Shown: positions 52,659-62,579, numbered from the stretch's first letter. The stretch is DNA of 64,000 nt from Marinobacter sp. Arc7-DN-1 (GCF_003441595.1 NZ_CP031848.1:372001-436000); one strand, 5' to 3'. The notes: generated from the sequence alone by a model not told the origin. Program-made: numbers and translations.

Positions 52659-53466
52659 CAGCAACAAAACAGAAACCCATGGATTTTCTGACCTGCATGT
52701 CCGAATACAGGACTGGTTGGCCGGCTACGCCGATGGTCAGTTGGATGAGCATCATACCGACCTTGTCGAAGCCCATCTCGCTGGGTGTGAGGCCTGCCGT
52801 AACGATGTCGTTCGCCAACAGGCCCTGTCCGCCCGGCTACAGCTCATACCCACTCCCCGATTTGCTGCAAGTTTTGATAAACGGCTTGATGACGCGCTAG
52901 CAGAAGCCCCGGTGACTGGCAGGCACAAATCAGGTCATCAGCGGGTAGTGAACATAAAGCACTGGCTGAGCCGTCTACACCCGTTGGTTCTTGTTGGCGG
53001 TGGGGGTTGGGCTGTTGCCCTGGTACTTGCGGCGGTGCTCCTGATGCCTAACCTGACGCCGGGCAACATTAACCAGATTCCCATGGTCAGTGATGTGCTG
53101 ATTGATTATCAGCGTGTCGCTCGGGAAGACCTGCCCTCGCAGTCCGGTGGCTCAGGCGTGCCTCCGCCGATGCAGTGGGCAAACAGTCGGGTCCTGGCAA
53201 CCTGGATGACCAGTGTGGGAGGTGACCCCGCCCAGGCCTACGCCATGCGCCGGGGCAACAGTCTGATCATTCAATACCGCATCTCGGAGCGCGTGTTCTT
53301 CCGGAATCCGGACGTCCGGCAAGCAGTCGCTCGTGCTGGAGACTTTCGTACCCGTGACGATCAACTGGAAGTGCTCGGGATACCGATGGAGGAGTCCGGG
53401 TTATTGGTTGTCGCGCCCGCAGGGAATCTACCGGCGATTGGCGAGTTCACAACGGAGGCTTCCTGA
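52651..53466 (+). CDS. Membrane anti-sigma factor
   Basis: A 271-residue protein with an N-terminal zinc-finger anti-sigma motif (VEAHLAGCEACRNDVV, H-x3-C-x2-C), one transmembrane helix (LVGGGGWAVALVLAAVLLMP) and a periplasmic domain of about 140 residues. It should sequester the ECF sigma factor and release it on a periplasmic signal. The start lies inside the sigma gene (overlap 8 bases), the usual coupling. Confidence 0.85.
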   Translation: MSDSNKTETHGFSDLHVRIQDWLAGYADGQLDEHHTDLVEAHLAGCEACRNDVVRQQALSARLQLIPTPRFAASFDKRLDDALAEAPVTGRHKSGHQRVVNIKHWLSRLHPLVLVGGGGWAVALVLAAVLLMPNLTPGNINQIPMVSDVLIDYQRVAREDLPSQSGGSGVPPPMQWANSRVLATWMTSVGGDPAQAYAMRRGNSLIIQYRISERVFFRNPDVRQAVARAGDFRTRDDQLEVLGIPMEESGLLVVAPAGNLPAIGEFTTEAS

Positions 53467-53793
53467 TCCGGGGTTGGTGGTGATTATTTGACCACCGTCT
53501 ACACTAGACCGACACCGGGTTTGCCTCAAACCAAGGGGTGCGCGGATGCAGCCCAACAAGCAAATGATTCCGGGGCTTTCGTTTCTATTTGTAACCAGAC
53601 CGACTATGTTGATAGGTGGGATGCACGTGACCCGCTATATCCCGCCGGGTGAAAAATTCACGAACTTAAGTGTCTCACCTCGCCCCGGAGTCACTCAATC
53701 CCCTATAAACGACACTGCCTGAAGGCTCCGTTTACCTGGTGCGCTCCAATATCTGCGCAGTTTGTCTGGGTTAACCAGCAAGGAGAACATCGA
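53467..53793. other. Intergenic stretch before the ATP-grasp gene
   Basis: No certain gene. A plus-strand 58-codon frame from ATG at 53546 to TGA near 53722, with AGGGG upstream, is open but has no recognisable features and may be chance. A small GGTGG/CCACC hairpin lies near 53474-53494 and could end the sigma operon. Confidence 0.4.
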
Positions 53794-55101
53794 ATGTCGA
53801 TAACATCAGAAAAGCAATTACCCGAAGCGATAGAAGCCTGGCTCGATCCGGGCATGGATTCGGTTAAAGGAACTGAAACCCCCAAGGATCCGAACAAAGG
53901 CTACATCGCCCTGCTTGGCTGGAGCGTCAATGCGATCAAGGCGGCGCAAAAGTTTGACCGTCGCTACATAGTCGTTGCTCCGGAGTGGGCTGCGGATTTC
54001 TGTACCGCAAACAAGATACCTTTCATCCCGTGGGATTTTATCCGGTTGAATGATCGGTCCCTGGAGATTGCCGAAAAGCTGAAGGCGGAAGGCGTCGATG
54101 TCGCCATACCGTTATTCGAGGAAACCGTCGAGTGGTCAGGGGCGATTAACTCTGTCCTCCTTAACAACCCTCGCATGTACGGGCAGTCCATTCTGTTTCG
54201 TGACAAGGCTCTGATGAAGCGCCGTGCCCAGCTTGGCGGTATTCGCGTCGGGATTTTCGAAGAGGCGCACGAGAAAGAAGACATCGTCCGCTTCATGAAG
54301 CGTGTCAACCAGACCCTGCTCAAACTTGATGGTGACCCGGATGACCCGATTCACGTCAAGGCCTTCGACAAGGCCGGTTGTCTCGGTCATAGAATGATCC
54401 GCAAGATAGAGGAAATTGACACCATTCCGGCGGAAGAATATCCCCTGCTGATGGAAAGTCACCTGGATGGCTGGGAATTTGCCGTTGAGGCCTGGATCCA
54501 CGGTGGCAAGATCAAGTTTCTCAACATTTCGGAGTACGTAACGCTGGGCTACTCGGTATTTGTACCCGCTACCGAGCAACTCGAGAGCTGGCGTAACGCG
54601 ATCACCAAACAGATCGAGTTACTGATCAAAACGTTCGACATACAGTTTGGCCTGATTCATCCGGAGTACTTCGTCACTGCCGACGGCGAAATGTACTTTG
54701 GGGAAGTTGCCTATCGTCCGCCCGGGTTCAAGGCTTTCGAGCTTATCGAGCGGGCGTACGGGTTCAATGCCTACCAGGCTTCAATGCTGGTATTCGATCC
54801 AAAAAGCACCAAAGAGGAAGTGGATAACTTCTTCCCCCGCGAAGTGGTCGATGCGAAGGGCTACGCAGGTTGCTTCGGTGTGTATCCAAGGCGCCGAGTG
54901 GTCAGCAAGCTGGAAATGCCCAAAGAAACGATTGAGCATCCCTACTTCGAGTCACACGAATTGCATGAACCGACAGAAGAGACCGTTCCCGACCGGTCGG
55001 CCTTCGGTACTCATTGGGGTCTCATCTTCTTCTTTGGTGATGACCCCATCAGGATGCGGGATCTGCTGAAAGCTCAGGAGGATCTGGACTTCTACGTCTA
55101 G
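53794..55101 (+). CDS. ATP-grasp family ligase-like protein
   Basis: A 435-residue protein with the layout of ATP-grasp carboxylate-amine ligases: an N-terminal Rossmann-like part (GYIALLGWSVNAIKAAQKFD), the central ATP-binding region (FRDKALMKRRAQLGGIRVG and LLMESHLDGWEFAVEAW), and a C-terminal catalytic part (FGLIHPEYFVTADGEMYFGE, then VAYRPPGFKAFELIERAYGF). A strong AAGGAG lies 8 bases before the ATG. It could link an amino acid or peptide to an unknown acceptor; the substrate cannot be read. It stands alone and looks like a core gene. Confidence 0.8.
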   Translation: MSITSEKQLPEAIEAWLDPGMDSVKGTETPKDPNKGYIALLGWSVNAIKAAQKFDRRYIVVAPEWAADFCTANKIPFIPWDFIRLNDRSLEIAEKLKAEGVDVAIPLFEETVEWSGAINSVLLNNPRMYGQSILFRDKALMKRRAQLGGIRVGIFEEAHEKEDIVRFMKRVNQTLLKLDGDPDDPIHVKAFDKAGCLGHRMIRKIEEIDTIPAEEYPLLMESHLDGWEFAVEAWIHGGKIKFLNISEYVTLGYSVFVPATEQLESWRNAITKQIELLIKTFDIQFGLIHPEYFVTADGEMYFGEVAYRPPGFKAFELIERAYGFNAYQASMLVFDPKSTKEEVDNFFPREVVDAKGYAGCFGVYPRRRVVSKLEMPKETIEHPYFESHELHEPTEETVPDRSAFGTHWGLIFFFGDDPIRMRDLLKAQEDLDFYV

Positions 55102-55140
55102 AGGCCCGCTGAAGAGTCCAGTTCACTATGGGCGCATCTG

Positions 55141-55174
55141 TCAGGATCAGAAATACCCAAACTCCAGATCCTGA
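55141..55174. terminator. Hairpin after the ATP-grasp gene
   Basis: TCAGGATC (55141-55148) is perfectly inverted as GATCCTGA (55167-55174) with an 18-base loop, 39 bp after the stop codon. No U-run follows, so it is a possible but weak terminator. The rest of the 214-bp gap shows nothing else. Confidence 0.4.
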
Positions 55175-55315
55175 TAGACGTGCCCCGCATTCTGTAAGGG
55201 ATGAGGTCGGGCTGGCAAAGGTCATGGCGGCATACAAATTTCGGGGGCCACTTCAGTCTCTGTTGGCGCCGTAGTCTAAACTTAAGCTTAATCACAGCTT
55301 GAGGCACTGCCGATT

Positions 55316-56155
55316 ATGAGGCGCGGATGGTTCTTCGTATTTCTGATTGTGCTTTTTTCCACGGTGCTGCACATTCCGATAACCCGAAGCACGGAAACTG
55401 TTCGTATTACGACCGGACACTGGCCCCCATACCTGGATAAAGATCTTCCGGGCGGCGGATTTCTTGCGCGGATCATTCGGGAGTCTTTTGCGCTTGAAGG
55501 AATTGAAGTCAGGTTTTCTTACTTCCCCTGGTCCAGAGCGCTGGCCTTGGTTCACTCACCAGATTATGAAGCATCTGCTGTGTGGTCTTGCACTGAAGAT
55601 AGAAGCCGGGAGTTCGTGTTCTCCGCTGCCCTGATTCCTTACGGATGGTATTTTTATTACCGGGCCGGGCAGCCTTTCGACTGGGAAACCTTGACGGACC
55701 TTCAAGGTATGACCGTCGGACTTACTCAGGATTACAGCTATGGGGAGACATTGGCCGACGTCATCAAAAGCGGGCTCGTTTACGGTGATGTGACAACCTC
55801 CGACCTTGCCAATTTAAAGAAACTACTCCTGGGAAGAATCGATCTGTTCCCGATGGACCCTGTGGTAGGCGAAGTCATGATAGTTCAGCAGTTGGGGCCT
55901 GTTGCGGCATCCCGGCTCACTTTTCACCCGAAGCCCGTCAGAACGTCGTTCTTTCGCTTGCCATTCTCAAGGAACGACGAAAAATCCGCCCGTCTGATTC
56001 AGGCGTTCAACAAGGGCTTGGCGTCACTACGAGAGAGTGGCCGATACAAAGCCATCATTGATGAGGCTCTGGAGGCATACCGTTCGCCCAAGGCAGAAGC
56101 TATCCTTCGGGAAAGGCTCGCGAACTGGGAAGAGGAACCCGGTCCCTGCTCTTGA
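55316..56155 (+). CDS. Periplasmic solute-binding protein (SBP family 3)
   Basis: A 279-residue protein with a signal peptide (WFFVFLIVLFSTVLHIP) and the start of an amino-acid-type binding protein: VRITTGHWPPYLDKDLPGGG, EGIEVRFSYFPWSRALALV, and LTDLQGMTVGLTQDYSYGE. It has no adjacent permease or ATPase, as is common for orphan family-3 binding proteins in marine gammaproteobacteria. The ligand is unknown. Confidence 0.82.
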   Translation: MRRGWFFVFLIVLFSTVLHIPITRSTETVRITTGHWPPYLDKDLPGGGFLARIIRESFALEGIEVRFSYFPWSRALALVHSPDYEASAVWSCTEDRSREFVFSAALIPYGWYFYYRAGQPFDWETLTDLQGMTVGLTQDYSYGETLADVIKSGLVYGDVTTSDLANLKKLLLGRIDLFPMDPVVGEVMIVQQLGPVAASRLTFHPKPVRTSFFRLPFSRNDEKSARLIQAFNKGLASLRESGRYKAIIDEALEAYRSPKAEAILRERLANWEEEPGPCS

Positions 56156-56165
56156 TAACACAGAA

Positions 56166-56777
56166 TTATTTCTCAAGCACTTTTGCCTGATGCTTTTCGG
56201 CCAGTTCTTTCAGCGTCATGTACTCGCACTCCCGTTTGGCAAGAAATGCGTCGGCGGAGTCCACCAGAATGTTGTCATCGCGCATGAAGCGCCGGCCCAG
56301 GAGTACCGGGTAGGAGAACTTGCCCCGGTCCGTCAGTGAAAACTGTGTTTCATGGGTGGTGCCTGCGATGCAGAATTCCATACGTACCACGTATCGCCTC
56401 TGTGAAGGCGCGCCTTTGCGTTTGATGAGGACCGTTCGCTCTACCGGCCGTTCAAGCTCCAGAGTGACATTCTCATGGTCCAGTTCGCCTTCGGTTGGCT
56501 GGTCTTCGTGATCGCCCAGTGGAATCTGAAAACTCACCCATTCCTTGCCGTCTTTATCGAACGGTTCGACGTTAACAGCATGGAGAGACGAGGTTTTGGC
56601 ACCGGTATCCAGGCGGGCTTTAAGGCGAAGGCTGGTATCCTGCATCACCACCCATTCCACAAAGCCAAGGGTTTCCGGTGAGCGTTTTTCACTGTTTGAA
56701 TCTGACTCAGCTGAAACAACAATCGTCGAGAGGAAAAACAGTGCGGCAGCCGCTCCCGCCTTACTCACAAACTTCAT
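56166..56777 (-). CDS. Retropepsin-like/RimB-type putative protease (DUF785)
   Basis: A 203-residue exported protein with a signal peptide (AGAAAALFFLSTIVVSAES) and the RLDTGAKTSSLHA motif of the DUF785 retropepsin-like family (aspartic protease D-T-G-A), followed by a conserved VLLGRRFM. Annotations as ATP-dependent zinc protease are older; the D-T-G motif argues for an aspartic protease fold. It overlaps the acpH gene by 4 bases (ATGA), so the two are co-translated. The partner protein is unknown. Confidence 0.82.
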   Translation of the reverse strand: MKFVSKAGAAAALFFLSTIVVSAESDSNSEKRSPETLGFVEWVVMQDTSLRLKARLDTGAKTSSLHAVNVEPFDKDGKEWVSFQIPLGDHEDQPTEGELDHENVTLELERPVERTVLIKRKGAPSQRRYVVRMEFCIAGTTHETQFSLTDRGKFSYPVLLGRRFMRDDNILVDSADAFLAKRECEYMTLKELAEKHQAKVLEK

Positions 56778-57349
56778 TCAATATCTCCTGCAAATTCCTG
56801 TAAATCGGGAAAAAATGAAAGGAACTTCTGCTCCAGTTCAGCTTCGTTTTCCCGGATCTCTATGATGATGCCAGTGAAGTTGTTCGGGAACCGGATTCGT
56901 CCCGCAACCCGGTCCAGGGCATAGCCCACATTCTGCAGATCTCTATAGGCCCCAAACCAGTCATGCCAGACCATTCTGCGAGTTACCCGGGCCATGGGTG
57001 AAGGCATCAGATGCTCGTATTCCTGCAACTCCTGGTATATCCGGTGAATAAAGAACTCACGTTCAACATCGCTGAATCGGTTCCAGTGTTTAAGTAGGAA
57101 ATGATCATAAAGGATATCAAGGGCAACACCGGCGAAGCGCCTGCGCTGCCGGGAGAAAACCCGTTTGCTGGCAAGTACGTCCGGATGCTGATCGGTAAAA
57201 CGGTCGACAGCCCGGTGGTGGCGAACGCCCTGCCTCACCGCGTCCGGGAGTGCCGAGAGATCGACACCCCGGGAAAAATCGCCGAGGATGCTGCCCACCC
57301 GGGCTTCGGGTGAATCAGGCGCAAGAAATACGTGAGCCAGATGGTTCAA
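56774..57349 (-). CDS. acpH: ACP phosphodiesterase (AcpH-like)
   Basis: A 191-residue protein of the AcpH/DUF479 family, which removes 4'-phosphopantetheine from acyl carrier protein. The typical start MNHLAHVFLAPDSPEARVGS, then ILGDFSRG, HHRAVDRFTDQHPDV and ALDILYDHFLLKHW carry the conserved histidines and aspartates of this HD-like metal site. Full length. It is upstream of the retropepsin-like gene on the same strand. Confidence 0.92.
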   Translation of the reverse strand: MNHLAHVFLAPDSPEARVGSILGDFSRGVDLSALPDAVRQGVRHHRAVDRFTDQHPDVLASKRVFSRQRRRFAGVALDILYDHFLLKHWNRFSDVEREFFIHRIYQELQEYEHLMPSPMARVTRRMVWHDWFGAYRDLQNVGYALDRVAGRIRFPNNFTGIIIEIRENEAELEQKFLSFFPDLQEFAGDIE

Positions 57350-57372
57350 GCGGTCTCCCCGGTGGTCTGGTC

Positions 57373-57915
57373 TCAGAAGTTGAACTGAATGCCGACGCCC
57401 AGGCCATCGATTTCGGTATCGTTGTCTTCATAGTAACGCATATATTCGAGGTTTCCGGACAGATTCGGTGCGAACTCCATATTCATCCCGATGCCGTAGG
57501 AAACGTCGGTTTCATCCTCGGTTGCAGTGCCAAGGAAAGAATCCGCTTCGATTTCGACCCGGGTGAAGCCGAGAACGGCATAAGGCGTAATCGGAGACTC
57601 GTTGACCAGGTTGAACGTGGCATAGCCGCCGAAGAAGTTGTCCAGCGAAAAATCTGCTCCGCCAATCCGGTCATCATCCACACCGAAACCACCCCGGGCT
57701 TCGATACCCAGAAATGGCGTGGCCATCACGCCGACCTTGGCTGAAAGCGTGCCCACATCGGCATCGGCGCTACCGCTTTCAAGGTTGATAAAGGTGTAAT
57801 TCAGGCCGGTATAGAGGCCGCCAACGCCGGATTTGTACATATCCTGGGCGCTTACAGTGCCGGCAGCCGCCAGACCAGTCGCAAAAAATACGGCGAGTGA
57901 ACGTGTGTGTTTCAT
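57373..57915 (-). CDS. Outer-membrane beta-barrel protein
   Basis: A 180-residue protein with a signal peptide (LAVFFATGLAAAGTVSAQD) and alternating beta-strands (GVGGLYTGLNYTFINLESGS, then YGIGMNMEFAPNLSGNLEYM) ending in GVGIQFNF, with the terminal aromatic residue typical of outer-membrane barrels. AAGGAG lies upstream of the ATG. It resembles OmpA-N-like porin-family proteins of unknown role. It ends 23 bp before the acpH start. Confidence 0.85.
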   Translation of the reverse strand: MKHTRSLAVFFATGLAAAGTVSAQDMYKSGVGGLYTGLNYTFINLESGSADADVGTLSAKVGVMATPFLGIEARGGFGVDDDRIGGADFSLDNFFGGYATFNLVNESPITPYAVLGFTRVEIEADSFLGTATEDETDVSYGIGMNMEFAPNLSGNLEYMRYYEDNDTEIDGLGVGIQFNF

Positions 57916-58062
57916 TATGGTTTCTCCTTAACCGAAAAATTCGGTGTAGCAACACTGAACTTGCATCAGACTCACGACATTTGCCATCAGAAAGATCCGC
58001 ATTTACCCGATATTTACAGTGATTTAATTCGCCGGTAATTCCGGGTTCGGCCCTTTGTTACC

Positions 58063-59580
58063 TTGCGGAAGGCTGTACCCACAGGTATTCTGACGCCGTC
58101 TCCCGGTATCAGCTGGCTCGAGCATCCATTGAGAAATCTTTACCCCGTTATTTTTATAGTCAGCGTCATGTTTGTGCTTCTCAGCATTTTCATGACATTG
58201 CCTGTCATTTTGCTTGCGGGCTCCGAAACGCCAAACGCCATGGCGTTTGCGGAATCGGCGGCTATTGCCTGTGGCGTGGGGATTCTGGGTATGGGCCTCA
58301 CCTACCGGAAACCACGGGAGCTGAAGCCGAGGTACATGTTCGTGCTTACGGTTTCGTCCTGGTTCATTATTGCGCTGCTTTCCTCTCTGCCTTTTTACCT
58401 GAGTGACCTGAAAATTTCCGCCGCCGATGCATTTTTTGAGGGCACGTCAGGTATTACCACTACGGGTGCAACCGTGCTCAGTGATCTGGATACAATGGAT
58501 AAGGATCTGCTGATCTGGCGTTCGATCCTGCAGTGGATAGGCGGAATCGGGATCATCGGCATGTTCGTTGCGGTCCTGCCGTTTCTCCGTGTAGGCGGTA
58601 TGCGTCTGTTTGCCACGGAGTCTTCGGAGTGGACGGATAAGGCCTTGCCTAGAATGAAGACACTGAGCCGGGGCCTTCTTTTCGTGTATGTGGCGTTCTC
58701 GATTATTGCTGTGGTGACTTACCGGTTTTCCGGCATGACACTGTTCGATGCCTTCAACCATGGGCTTACCAGCATTGCAACGGGCGGTTTCTCTACCTCC
58801 GACATGTCCATGGGCAAGTTCAGTGATCTGATCCTGATGGAGGCCACCTTTTTCATGATCATTGGCAGTCTGCCTTTCTTCCTGTTTGTGCGGGAGATGC
58901 ACGGGCAGCACGGTGTGCTTTTCCGGGATCAGCAGGTTCGTCTGTTTCTGACGATTCTCTTCGTCGTTCCTTTACTGCTGACCCTGTACCGCTGGATGGT
59001 CTCTCCTGTGCCGTTCCATCCGGTCCACAACTATGCAGCCACTCTGTTTAACGTAACTTCGGTCGTAACAACCACCGGCTACGCCTCTGAGGATTATTCG
59101 GCCTGGGGTCCACTGACGTTTGTGCTGTTTTTCTTCCTGATGTTCGTGGGCGGCTGCTCCGGTTCCACGGCCGGTGGCATGAAGATCTTCCGGTTCCAGC
59201 TGTCGCTGATCATTCTCCGTGAGCAGCTGATGCGCCTGCTGCACCCCCGCGCGGTGCTTACCCGGAAGTACAATGGCCGCTCGGTGAGTGATGAAATCAT
59301 CTCTTCGATGATCGCTTACACCTTTATTTTCCTGCTTTGCCTGCTGCTGATAACGGTTGCCCTGGCAGCCATGCAACTGGACTTCGTCACAGCCCTGTCT
59401 GGCGCCCTCACAGCATTGACCAATGTGGGGCCAGGTCTCGGAGATATTATTGGTCCGGCAGGGAATTTCGGGCCGCTGCCAGATGCCGCAAAATGGGTGC
59501 TATCGGCCGGTATGCTGATGGGCCGCCTGGAAATCCTGAGTGTTGTGATTATGCTTGCGCCGGCGTTCTGGCGCACCTGA
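58063..59580 (+). CDS. trkH: TrkH-type potassium uptake protein
   Basis: A 505-residue membrane protein with four selectivity-filter repeats: ITTTGATVLS, SIATGGFSTS, VVTTTGYASE and TNVGPGLGD. It forms the K+ channel of the Trk system. About ten hydrophobic segments are visible. The start is unclear (TTG at 58063 used here), because no strong ribosome site is found; a start just before LRNLYPVIF would also give a full channel. No trkA or kup gene is next to it. Confidence 0.9.
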   Translation: MRKAVPTGILTPSPGISWLEHPLRNLYPVIFIVSVMFVLLSIFMTLPVILLAGSETPNAMAFAESAAIACGVGILGMGLTYRKPRELKPRYMFVLTVSSWFIIALLSSLPFYLSDLKISAADAFFEGTSGITTTGATVLSDLDTMDKDLLIWRSILQWIGGIGIIGMFVAVLPFLRVGGMRLFATESSEWTDKALPRMKTLSRGLLFVYVAFSIIAVVTYRFSGMTLFDAFNHGLTSIATGGFSTSDMSMGKFSDLILMEATFFMIIGSLPFFLFVREMHGQHGVLFRDQQVRLFLTILFVVPLLLTLYRWMVSPVPFHPVHNYAATLFNVTSVVTTTGYASEDYSAWGPLTFVLFFFLMFVGGCSGSTAGGMKIFRFQLSLIILREQLMRLLHPRAVLTRKYNGRSVSDEIISSMIAYTFIFLLCLLLITVALAAMQLDFVTALSGALTALTNVGPGLGDIIGPAGNFGPLPDAAKWVLSAGMLMGRLEILSVVIMLAPAFWRT

Positions 59581-59583
59581 GGG

Positions 59584-62109
59584 TTATTTCAGCCAGAGTA
59601 TTGCCGGGTTCTCAAGGGGCAGGTTCAGGCGTTCGTCATGCACCCGCAAACGCGGGGTGTAGTGCCCCTCGGGGCGTGACGGCACCATACATTCGTACCG
59701 GTAGCTATGAGCGGATCCGCTCAACGGGTGCTGCATCGCCATCGCGGTAACCGTTCTTGGCCCGTATTCAGAGGCCTCTGCCACCAGCTCAACAGCAATT
59801 CTCTGTTCATCGATACCATCAAGGTATACTTCTACCGTGTAAGTCTGGCTGGCACCCGATTCGGCAACATTGAATGCGCTGAAGCGCAGCCGTGGCCAGT
59901 GCTTCCTGATTTGCCGTTGCTCATCCAGAATTTCGGCCGCCGTCTCCGGGCTCCGCAGCTTCCCTTGTTCCGTCATTGGCAAATAGAATCGTTCCACGTA
60001 TTCGCGAACCATACGGTTGGCCGAATAAGCGGCAGTGAGCTGGTCCATGCTGGCCCGAATCTGTTGCAGCCATTTTCTGGGCAGGCCCTGCTCGTCCACA
60101 TCGTAGAAACCGGGAATCACCTCGTGTTCCAGCAAATCGAAGAGTTCCCGGGCGTCCGAAAGGTCATGCTCGCTCGTACTGCGCAGCTCCTCGAAGGTGG
60201 CACCGGGGCGGATAGCCCAGCCCACATCGGCGTTCCAGGCTTCTGCCCACCAGCCATCATACTGGGACAGGTTCAGGCCACCATTGACCAGTACCTTCAT
60301 GCCGCTGGTGCCGCAGGCTTCCCAGGGATGCCGGGGGCAGTTAAGCCATACATCCACGCCCTGGATCAACTGGTTGGCAACGCCCAGATCGTAGTCTTCG
60401 ATGAAAACCACTTTGCCTTCCACATCTGGTCGTCTTGAAAAGGCCTTCCATCGCCGGATGATCTCCTTACCCCGGTGGTCATAGGGGTGGGCTTTACCTG
60501 CAAGCACAATCTGTAACGGCCGGTCCCGGCTTGCCAGTAGCCTGAGCAAACGTTCCTGGTCCTTCAGAAGCAGATCGGGCCGTTTGTATTCGGTGAAGCG
60601 TCGGGCGAAGCCAAGCGTAAGGGTTTCATGATCCAGCAACAGCCCGCACGCGGCAGCGTGGTTGTTGGCCGGGTTCTGCTCGCAATGCTGGCTTGAAAGC
60701 CGTCGACGGAGGTAACCAATCAGCCGGTTGCGCTGAAGCCGCCTCATCTCCCATAACTCTTCATCCGTGATTGCTGTCATCGGGCAGGACATCGGCAGCG
60801 GGCGGCACCATCGGTCCTGGCCACAGGCCCGTGTCCAGATGGCATCGGATTCCGGTGAATCCCAGCTGGGCGTGTGTACGCCATTGGTCACAAAGTCTGC
60901 CGGAATATCCTCAATCGGCCAGCGTCGGAAAAACGGCTGGAAGAGAGTCTGCGAAACCTTCTGATGGATGCGGCTGACCCCGTTTATCCGGCCGCTCATA
61001 TTTAACGCAAGCAAAGCCATATTCAGGCGCTGGTCGGCGGAGTCCGCCCCGGTCATGGCACGCTCGCTGCCCAGTTCCAGAAGTTGATCCGCGTTCAGAT
61101 CCCGGCCTTCCAGCCAGGGAGCCAGGTAAAGCCGGAGCAGAGATCCGGAAAAGTGGTCAAAGCCGGCGGCCACCGAGGTGTGGGTAGTGAACAGGTTGGT
61201 TGCCCTGGTGGCTGTGCGGGCTGTCTGAAAGTCGCTCTGGTGATCCTCCTGCCAGCCGAAGGCTCGCTCAATCAGGGCCAGGGCACAGTGCCCCTCGTTA
61301 AGGTGACATAAGCCGGGCTGTCGGCCCAGTTGTCTTAACAAGCGCCAGCCGCCGATCCCCAAAACCATTTCCTGTTGTAAGCGCTTTTCCGGGTCACCGG
61401 TATAAAGCTCACTGGTAATCCCCCGGTCGCCGGGCTCATTGCGGGGGTCATTGCTGTCAAGCAGCAATAATTCGCAGCGGCCCACCTGAGCTTTCCAGGC
61501 TCGCAAACGCACATTCCGGCCGGGAAAGGGTACAACCACCCTCACCCACTGATCGTCTTCATCCCTGAGTGGCGAGACAGGAAGCATGGTAGGGTCGTTG
61601 TAGGGATAGAACTCCATCTGCTCGCCATCGGTGCTGATGGCCTGGCGGAAGTAACCCTGCTGGAAAAGTAATCCCACCGCGGTTACGGGCAGGCCCAGAT
61701 CGCTGGCTGCCTTGAGATAATCGCCAGCAAGAACCCCCAACCCGCCGCTATAAAGTGGCAGGGATTCACTGATCCCGTATTCCATGCAGAAATAGGCAAT
61801 GCCTGGCCCCAGATCGCCTGCACAGTCTTCCGAATACTAGGTGTTGGCGTTAACGAATTTGTGGTGGGCCGCCAGCTGTTCGAGATAGCGTTGCTGGAAT
61901 AAAGGATCCTGCTCGAGTTCTTCGAGCCTTTCACCAGACACACTGTTCAGAACCAGCCAGGCATTGTGGGTGGAATCCCAGGTTTCTTCATCAAGGGCGC
62001 GCCACAACTCGTCACTGCCGTGGTGCCAGGTCCACCGCAGGTCCAGTGCCAGACGAAACAAACCGTTCAGGAATTCCGGTAAGGACCGCGGTGTATAGGC
62101 TAGGGTCAA
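59584..62109 (-). pseudogene. glgP: Alpha-glucan (glycogen) phosphorylase with an in-frame amber stop
   Basis: Codons 1-90 (from TTG 62109, MTLAYTPRSLPEF) and codons 92-841 belong to one frame of a GT35 phosphorylase, but codon 91 is TAG (61837-61839). The residues around it (KFVNANT, stop, YSEDCAGDLGPGIAYFCMEY) read as unbroken homology. The remainder has the PLP-binding region TSGMKVLVNGGLNLSQYDGW with its lysine and the usual EFGISE-like segment as EYGISESLPLYSGG. Without readthrough the long product could start only at the ATG at 61785, losing 108 residues. A point mutation, a sequencing error or natural readthrough are all possible. It lies in the same run as PilZ and malQ. Confidence 0.85.
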
Positions 62110-62139
62110 GGCTGACGTCCTGTCAGATCAGAGATAACA

Positions 62140-62199
62140 TCAATGAGTGGTGTAACCGCCATCAATAATCACCAGTTCATTACCTTCGAGTCGTGCCAT
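62140..62199 (-). CDS. 19-codon micro-ORF upstream of glgP
   Basis: ATG at 62199 opens a 19-codon frame (MARLEGNELVIIDGGYTTH) with a perfect AAGGAGG ribosome site 6-7 bases upstream. The frame stops 30 bp before the glgP start. The strong ribosome site suggests it is translated, perhaps as a leader, but it may be a remnant of a gene start. Confidence 0.4.
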   Translation of the reverse strand: MARLEGNELVIIDGGYTTH

Positions 62200-62219
62200 G
62201 AAAATCCTCCTTGATGATT

Positions 62220-62579
62220 TCAGTAGGCTTGCCGGCGAACCGGAAAATAGTTCATCGGCATAGGATGTTTTTTCAGCCAGCAGATTAACGAGGAGACGGT
62301 AAAGCTGTCGTTCTCAACGCCTTCGAAATCCACGCCAAGCCCTTTGTCTGATTTGCGGACAACATGGGCTTTCAGCCTTCGGCACTGCTTTTCCTGTTTG
62401 CCGGGAAAACGAAATTCGAGTTCGACGGTCTGGTTTAACTGCACATCGGTGTAATCTGTCGCAATGAAGAGGCCCCGCTTTGAGGCGTCCCGGATCTGAC
62501 CGGTTGCTACGGGCATTCCGCGTTTATACACCAGCAGGCGAAGCTTTCCGTGAACGCGTTTACTGAGTCTGTGTTCCAT
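62220..62579 (-). CDS. PilZ-domain protein
   Basis: A 119-residue single-domain protein. The motif HRLSKRV near the N-terminus and RDASKRGLFI (D/N-x-S-x2-G) are the c-di-GMP binding residues of PilZ. GGAGGG lies upstream of the ATG. It sits between malQ and glgP on the same strand, suggesting that c-di-GMP may affect glycogen metabolism here; that link is only inferred from position. Confidence 0.85.
   Translation of the reverse strand: MEHRLSKRVHGKLRLLVYKRGMPVATGQIRDASKRGLFIATDYTDVQLNQTVELEFRFPGKQEKQCRRLKAHVVRKSDKGLGVDFEGVENDSFTVSSLICWLKKHPMPMNYFPVRRQAY

Noticed and set aside
58447..59376. Minus-strand frames opposite trkH (154 and 134 codons)
   Set aside because: They are low-complexity frames rich in H, Q and R, typical of the opposite strand of membrane-protein genes.
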